Shown: positions 56,401 to 64,000 of the stretch, one piece after another
How positions within the stretch are numbered: the first letter of the stretch is position 1
Layout: each line of letters opens with the position of its first letter
Assembly (NCBI GenBank): GCA_958295665.1
Contig: OY282560.1
Coordinates: forward strand, 52,824,333 to 52,888,332
Source: Tipula vernalis
Taxonomy: Eukaryota > Arthropoda > Insecta > Diptera > Tipulidae
DNA: 64,000 bases
Reading direction: 5' to 3'
Made by a program: the position numbers and the translations under genes
The notes under the pieces: model-generated
Database searches by the model: none
Seen by the model: only the letters and a program-made list of their open reading frames with translations
Told to the model about the DNA's origin: nothing

Positions 56401-59400
56401 AAGAAATGTTTAGAAATAATCGAGCAATCAAAATGAAAATTGTTACAGCAATTACAGGTCCCGAAACCTATTGATCGAGGTATCAACCATCGTAATCGGA
56501 CCATTTTAGATTTTTGCCGCCCAAAAACTTGTGGACTATAGCACAGTTAATTTTCAATAAAATTGAATTTTCTAAGAAATGTTTAGAAATAATCGAGCAA
56601 TGAAAATTAAAATTGTCACAGCAATTACAGGTCCCGAAACCTATTGATAGAGGTATCAACCATCGTAATCGGACCATTTTAGATTTTTGCCGCCCAAAAA
56701 CTTGTGGGCTATAGCACAGTTAATTTTCAATAAAATTGAATTTTCTAAGAAATGTTTAGAAATAATCGAGCAATCAAAATGAAAATTGTCACAGCAATTA
56801 CAGGTCCCGAAACCTATTGATAGAGGTATCAACCATCGTAATCGGACGATTTTAGATTTTTGCCGCCCAAAAACTTGTGGGCTATAGCACAGTTAATTTT
56901 CAATAAAATTGAATTTTCTAAGAAATGTTTAGAAATAATCGAGCAATCAAAATGAAAATTGTCACAGCAATTACAGGTCCCGAAACCTATTGATAGAGGT
57001 ATCAACCATCGTAATCGGACGATTTTAGATTTTTGCCGCCCAAAAACTTGTGGGCTATAGCACAGTTAATTTTCAATAAAATTGAATTTTCTAAGAAATG
57101 TTTAGAAATAATCGAGCAATCAAAATGAAAATTGTCACAGCAATTACAGGTCCCGAAATCTATTGATAGAGGTATCAACCATCGTAATCGGACCATTTTA
57201 GATTTTTGCCGCCCAAAAACTTGTGGACTATAGCACAGTTAATTTTCAATAAAATTGAATTTTCTAAGAAATGTTTAGAAATAATCGAGCAATGAAAATT
57301 AAAATTGTCACAGCAATTACAGGTCCCGAAACCTATTGATAGAGGTATCAACCATCGTAATCGGACCATTTTAGATTTTTGCCGCCCAAAAACTTGTGGG
57401 CTATAGCACAGTTAATTTTCAATAAAATTGAATTTTCTAAGAAATGTTTAGAAATAATCGAGCAATCAAAATGAAAATTGTCACAGCAATTACAGGTCCC
57501 GAAACCTATTGATAGAGGTATCAACCATCGTAATCGGACGATTTTAGATTTTTGCCGCCCAAAAACTTGTGGGCTATAGCACAGTTAATTTTCAATAAAA
57601 TTGAATTTTCTAAGAAATGTTTAGAAATAATCGAGCAATCAAAATGAAAATTGTCACAGCAATTACAGGTCCCGAAACCTATTGATAGAGGTATCAACCA
57701 TCGTAATCGGACGATTTTAGATTTTTGCCGCCCAAAAACTTGTGGGCTATAGCACAGTTAATTTTAAATAAAATTGAATTTTCTAAGAAATGTTTAGAAA
57801 TAATCGAGCAATCAAAATGAAAATTGTCACAGCAATTACAGGTCCCGAAACCTATTGATAGAGGTATCAACCATCGTAATCGGACGATTTTAGATTTTTG
57901 CCGCCCAAAAACTTGTGGGCTATAGCACAGTTAATTTTCAATAAAATTGAATTTTCTAAGAAATGTTTAGAAATAATCGAGCAATCAAAATGAAAATTGT
58001 CACAGCAATTACAGGTCCCGAAACCTATTGATAGAGGTATCAACCATCGTAATCGGACGATTTTAGATTTTTGCCGCCCAAAAACTTGTGGGCTATAGCA
58101 CAGTTAATTTTCAATAAAATTGAATTTTCTAAGAAATGTTTAGAAATAATCGAGCAATCAAAATGAAAATTGTCACAGCAATTACAGGTCCCGAAACCTA
58201 TTGATAGAGGTATCAACCATCGTAATCGGACGATTTTAGATTTTTGCCGCCCAAAAACTTGTGGGCTATAGCACAGTTAATTTTCAATAAAATTGAATTT
58301 TCTAAGAAATGTTTAGAAATAATCGAGCAATCAAAATGAAAATTGTCACAGCAATTACAGGTCCCGAAATCTATTGATAGAGGTATCAACCATCGTAATC
58401 GGACCATTTTAGATTTTTGCCGCCCAAAAACTTGTGGGCTATAGCACAGTTAATTTTCAATAAAATTGAATTTTCTAAGAAATGTTTAGAAATAATCGAG
58501 CAATCAAAATGAAAATTGTTACAGCAATTACAGGTCCCGAAACCTATTGATCGAGGTATCAACCATCGTAATCGGACCATTTTAGATTTTTGCCGCCCAA
58601 AAACTTGTGGGCTATAGCACAGTTAATTTTCAATAAAATTGAATTTTCTAAGAAATGTTTAGAAATAATCGAGCAATCAAAATGAAAATTGTCACAGCAA
58701 TTACAGGTCCCGAAACCTATTGATAGAGGTATCAACCATCGTAATCGGACGATTTTAGATTTTTGCCGCCCAAAAACTTGTGGGCTATAGCACAGTTAAT
58801 TTTCAATAAAATTGAATTTTCTAAGAAATGTTTAGAAATAATCGAGCAATCAAAATGAAAATTGTTACAGCAATTATAGGTCCCGAAACCTATTGATCGA
58901 GGTATCAACCATCGTAATCGGACCATTTTAGATTTTTGCCGCCCAAAAACTTGTGGGCTATAGCACAGTTAATTTTCAATAAAATTGAATTTTCTAAGAA
59001 ATGTTTAGAAATAATCGAGCAATCAAAATGAAAATTGTCACAGCAATTACAGGTCCCGAAACCTATTGATAGAGGTATCAACCATCGTAATCGGACGATT
59101 TTAGATTTTTGCCGCCCAAAAACTTGTGGGCTATAGCACAGTTAATTTTCAATAAAATTGAATTTTCTAAGAAATGTTTAGAAATAATCGAGCAATCAAA
59201 ATGAAAATTGTCACAGCAATTACAGGTCCCGAAACCTATTGATAGAGGTATCAACCATCGTAATCGGACGATTTTAGATTTTTGCCGCCCAAAAACTTGT
59301 GGGCTATAGCACAGTTAATTTTCAATAAAATTGAATTTTCTAAGAAATGTTTAGAAATAATCGAGCAATCAAAATGAAAATTGTCACAGCAATTACAGGT

Positions 59401-62400
59401 CCCGAAACCTATTGATAGAGGTATCAACCATCGTAATCGGACGATTTTAGATTTTTGCCGCCCAAAAACTTGTGGGCTATAGCACAGTTAATTTTCAATA
59501 AAATTGAATTTTCTAGGAAATGTTTAGAAATAATCGAGCAATCAAAATGAAAATTGTCACAGCAATTACAGGTCCCGAAACCTATTGATAGAGGTATCAA
59601 CCATCGTAATCGGACGATTTTAGATTTTTGCCGCCCAAAAACTTGTGGGCTATAGCACAGTTAATTTTCAATAAAATTGAATTTTCTAAGAAATGTTTAG
59701 AAATAATCGAGCAATCAAAATGAAAATTGTCACAGCAATTACAGGTCCCGAAACCTATTGATAGAGGTATCAACCATCGTAATCGGACGATTTTAGATTT
59801 TTGCCGCCCAAAAACTTGTGGGCTATAGCACAGTTAATTTTCAATAAAATTGAATTTTCTAAGAAATGTTTAGAAATAATCGAGCAATCAAAATGAAAAT
59901 TGTCACAGCAATTACAGGTCCCGAAACCTATTGATAGAGGTATCAACCATCGTAATCGGACGATTTTAGATTTTTGCCGCCCAAAAACTTGTGGGCTATA
60001 GCACAGTTAATTTTCAATAAAATTGAATTTTCTAAGAAATGTTTTGAAATAATCGAGCAATGAAAATTAAAATTGTCACAGCAATTACAGGTCCCGAAAC
60101 CTATTGATAGAGGTATCAACCATCGTAATCGGACCATTTTAGATTTTTGCCGCCCAAAAACTTGTGGGCTATAGCACAGTTAATTTTCAATAAAATTGAA
60201 TTTTCTAAGAAATGTTTAGAAATAATCGAGCAATCAAAATGAAAATTGTCACAGCAATTACAGGTCCCGAAACCTATTGATAGAGGTATCAACCATCGTA
60301 ATCGGACCATTTTAGATTTTTGCCGCCCAAAAACTTGTGGGCTATAGCACAGTTAATTTTCAATAAAATTGAATTTTCTAAGAAATGTTTTGAAATAATC
60401 GAGCAATGAAAATTAAAATTGTCACAGCAATTACAGGTCCCGAAACCTATTGATAGAGGTATCAACCATCGTAATCGGACCATTTTAGATTTTTGCCGCC
60501 CAAAAACTTGTGGGCTATAGCACAGTTAATTTTCAATAAAATTGAATTTTCTAAGAAATGTTTAGAAATAATCGAGCAATCAAAATGAAAATTGTCACAG
60601 CAATTACAGGTCCCGAAACCTATTGATAGAGGTATCAACCATCGTAATCGGACGATTTTAGATTTTTGCCGCCCAAAAACTTGTGGGCTATAGCACAGTT
60701 AATTTTCAATAAAATTGAATTTTCTAAGAAATGTTTAGAAATAATCGAGCAATCAAAATGAAAATTGTCACAGCAATTACAGGTCCCGAAACCTATTGAT
60801 AGAGGTATCAACCATCGCAATCGGACCATTTTAGATTTTTGCCGCCCAAAAACTTGTGGGCTATAGCACAGTTAATTTTCAATAAAATTGAATTTTCTAA
60901 GAAATGTTTAGAAATAATCGAGCAATCAAAATGAAAATTGTCACAGCAATTACAGGTCCCGAAACCTATTGATAGAGGTATCAACCATCGTAATCGGACG
61001 ATTTTAGATTTTTGCCGCCCAAAAACTTGTGGGCTATAGCACAGTTAATTTTCAATAAAATTGAATTTTCTAAGAAATGTTTAGAAATAATCGAGCAATC
61101 AAAATGAAAATTGTTACAGCAATTACAGGTCCCGAAACCTATTGATCGAGGTATCAACCATCGTAATCGGACCATTTTAGATTTTTGCCGCCCAAAAACT
61201 TGTGGGCTATAGCACAGTTAATTTTCAATAAAATTGAATTTTCTAAGAAATGTTTAGAAATAATCGAGTAATCAAAATGAAAATTGTCACAGCAATTACA
61301 GGTCCCGAAACCTATTGATAGAGGTATCAACCATCGTAATCGGACGATTTTAGATTTTTGCCGCCCAAAAACTTGTGGGCTATAGCACAGTTAATTTTCA
61401 ATAAAATTGAATTTTCTAAGAAATGTTTAGAAATAATCGAGCAATCAAAATGAAAATTGTCACAGCAATTACAGGTCCCGAAACCTATTGATAGAGGTAT
61501 CAACCATCGTAATCGGACGATTTTAGATTTTTGCCGCCCAAAAACTTGTGGGCTATAGCACAGTTAATTTTCAATAAAATTGAATTTTCTAAGAAATGTT
61601 TAGAAATAATCGAGCAATCAAAATGAAAATTGTCACAGCAATTACAGGTCCCGAAACCTATTGATAGAGGTATCAACCATCGTAATCGGACGATTTTAGA
61701 TTTTTGCCGCCCAAAAACTTGTGGGCTATAGCACAGTTAATTTTCAATAAAATTGAATTTTCTAAGAAATGTTTAGAAATAATCGAGCAATCAAAATGAA
61801 AATTGTCACAGCAATTACAGGTCCCGAAACCTATTGATAGAGGTATCAACCATCGTAATCGGACGATTTTAGATTTTTGCCGCCCAAAAACTTGTGGGCT
61901 ATAGCACAGTTAATTTTCAATAAAATTGAATTTTCTAAGAAATGTTTAGAAATAATCGAGCAATCAAAATGAAAATTGTCACAGCAATTACAGGTCCCGA
62001 AACCTATTGATAGAGGTATCAACCATCGTAATCGGACGATTTTAGATTTTTGCCGCCCAAAAACTTGTGGGCTATAGCACAGTTAATTTTCAATAAAATT
62101 GAATTTTCTAAGAAATGTTTAGAAATAATCGAGCAATCAAAATGAAAATTGTCACAGCAATTACAGGTCCCGAAATCTATTGATAGAGGTATCAACCATC
62201 GTAATCGGACCATTTTAGATTTTTGCCGCCCAAAAACTTGTGGGCTATAGCACAGTTAATTTTCAATAAAATTGAATTTTCTAAGAAATGTTTAGAAATA
62301 ATCGAGCAATCAAAATGAAAATTGTTACAGCAATTACAGGTCCCGAAACCTATTGATCGAGGTATCAACCATCGTAATCGGACCATTTTAGATTTTTGCC

Positions 62401-64000
62401 GCCCAAAAACTTGTGGGCTATAGCACAGTTAATTTTCAATAAAATTGAATTTTCTAAGAAATGTTTAGAAATAATCGAGCAATGAAAATTAAAATTGTCA
62501 CAGCAATTACAGGTCCCGAAACCTATTGATAGAGGTATCAACCATCGTAATCGGACCATTTTAGATTTTTGCCGCCCAAAAACTTGTGGGCTATAGCACA
62601 GTTAATTTTCAATAAAATTGAATTTTCTAAGAAATGTTTAGAAATAATCGAGCAATCAAAATGAAAATTGTCACAGCAATTACAGGTCCCGAAACCTATT
62701 GATAGAGGTATCAACCATCGTAATCGGACGATTTTAGATTTTTGCCGCCCAAAAACTTGTGGGCTATAGCACAGTTAATTTTCAATAAAATTGAATTTTC
62801 TAAGAAATGTTTAGAAATAATCGAGCAATCAAAATGAAAATTGTCACAGCAATTACAGGTCCCGAAACCTATTGATAGAGGTATCAACCATCGCAATCGG
62901 ACCATTTTAGATTTTTGCCGCCCAAAAACTTGTGGGCTATAGCACAGTTAATTTTCAATAAAATTGAATTTTCTAAGAAATGTTTAGAAATAATCGTGCA
63001 ATCAAAATGAAAATTGTCACAGCAATTACAGGTCCCGAAACCTATTGATCGAGGTATCAACCATCGTAATCGGACGATTTTAGATTTTTGCCGCCCAAAA
63101 ACTTGTGGGCTATAGCACAGTTAATTTTCAATAAAATTGAATTTTCTAAGAAATGTTTAGAAATAATCGAGCAATCAAAATGAAAATTGTCACAGCAATT
63201 ACAGGTCCCGAAACCTATTGATAGAGGTATCAACCATCGTAATCGGACGATTTTAGATTTTTGCCGCCCAAAAACTTGTGGGCTATAGCACAGTTAATTT
63301 TCAATAAAATTGAATTTTCTAAGAAATGTTTAGAAATAATCGAGCAATCAAAATGAAAATTGTCACAGCAATTACAGGTCCCGAAATCTATTGATAGAGG
63401 TATCAACCATCGTAATCGGACCATTTTAGATTTTTGCCGCCCAAAAACTTGTGGGCTATAGCACAGTTAATTTTCAATAAAATTGAATTTTCTAAGAAAT
63501 GTTTAGAAATAATCGAGCAATCAAAATGAAAATTGTTACAGCAATTACAGGTCCCGAAACCTATTGATAGAGGTATCAACCATCGTAATCGGACCATTTT
63601 AGATTTTTGCCGCCCAAAAACTTGTGGGCTATAGCACAGTTAATTTTCAATAAAATTGAATTTTCTAAGAAATGTTTAGAAATAATCGAGCAATCAAAAT
63701 GAAAATTGTCACAGCAATTACAGGTCCCGAAACCTATTGATAGAGGTATCAACCATCGTAATCGGACGATTTTAGATTTTTGCCGCCCAAAAACTTGTGG
63801 GCTATAGCACAGTTAATTTTCAATAAAATTGAATTTTCTAAGAAATGTTTAGAAATAATCGAGCAATCAAAATGAAAATTGTCACAGCAATTACAGGTCC
63901 CGAAACCTATTGATAGAGGTATCAACCATCGTAATCGGACGATTTTAGATTTTTGCCGCCCAAAAACTTGTGGGCTATAGCACAGTTAATTTTCAATAAA
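35471..64000 (+). repeat. 173-bp satellite array, about 165 monomers, continues past the window
   Basis: The unit aaatgtttagaaataatcga... repeats every 173 bp from 35471 to the right edge, with few substitutions between units. Landmark positions from 35744 to 63597 differ by exactly 161 x 173, so there is no net length change. Diagnostic variants include ggacgatt/ggaccatt, cgaaacct/cgaaatct, tgatagag/tgatcgag, gtcacagc/gttacagc and tcaaaatgaaaa/tgaaaattaaaa. The monomer carries perfect dyads (TTGATA-GAGG-TATCAA; TTCAAT-AAA-ATTGAA; GCCCA-8 nt-TGGGC). The 64-codon minus-strand frames in it arise from ggaccatt creating an ATG and are not genes. Homogeneity and unit size fit a pericentromeric or centromeric satellite. 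Function is inferred only. Confidence 0.98.

Noticed and set aside
35550..63597. Dozens of 61-69-codon minus-strand frames in the satellite, almost identical to each other
   Set aside because: They begin only where the ggaccatt variant creates an ATG. The unit length 173 is not a multiple of three, so frames cannot continue, and there is no sign of codon-level selection. They are by-products of the tandem repeat.
35471..64000. CRISPR-like or bacterial repeat array
   Set aside because: The units are contiguous 173-bp monomers with no spacers, in clearly eukaryotic DNA.
35471..64000. Hammerhead core in the 173-bp or 183-bp monomers themselves
   Set aside because: gaaac occurs (cccgaaacct), but no CTGATGA is present in the consensus on either strand. 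The motif is confined to the insert at 31549-31625.

Overview
The window is repeat-dominated animal chromatin, most likely from an insect. It carries spliceosomal-type introns, Ty3/gypsy, LOA-like non-LTR, Helitron, hAT, THAP/P-element and pogo-type elements, and long tandem satellites, and I see no bacterial gene organisation. The pogo-type termini, P-like transposase and LOA-like retroposon would fit a fly, but the species cannot be fixed from the sequence. No clear host gene is present. Almost every recognisable coding stretch belongs to a mobile element, and most lie on the minus strand.

Left part (1-28013), a nest of transposons. 1-1985 is the 5' part of a non-LTR retrotransposon (5' UTR, frameshifted ORF1, start of the ORF2 endonuclease), running off the left edge. 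2040-2500 has two decayed LTR-end/tRNA-Trp primer-site junctions. 3785-7790 is a decayed Helitron Rep/helicase gene with two GT-AG introns. 8635-13542 is a complete, apparently recent Ty3/gypsy element: 221-bp LTRs with no difference that I can read, a 4-bp target duplication, and one open gag-pol frame with a SAP-like domain at its N-terminus. 14100-15600 is a dead hAT transposase with a MITE inside it. 19944-22233 is a dead THAP/P-element-like transposase. 23305-23957 is a displaced 5' end of a Helitron. 23961-28013 is a frameshifted mag/K02A2.6-type Ty3/gypsy element with 138-bp LTRs.

Middle part (28014-35470). A short pogo-type MITE (29093-29298) precedes about 4 kb of an old, divergent satellite of about 183 bp (29556-33540), whose subtypes recur in a fixed order. 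A foreign insert in that satellite carries a hammerhead-ribozyme-like core (31549-31625), which I rate the most interesting candidate. Then come a fragment of a tRNA-Trp-primed LTR element (34180-34530) and the 3' end of a LOA-like non-LTR element (35014-35470).

Right part (35471-64000). This is a highly homogeneous 173-bp satellite of about 165 monomers, holding exact 173-bp phase across the window and continuing past the right edge. Variant monomers form recurring ordered cassettes (a partial higher-order structure), and the monomer is rich in short dyad symmetries. The layout (old satellite, transposon fragments, young homogeneous satellite) is what one expects at a pericentromere-to-satellite boundary. 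Centromere function itself is inference only.
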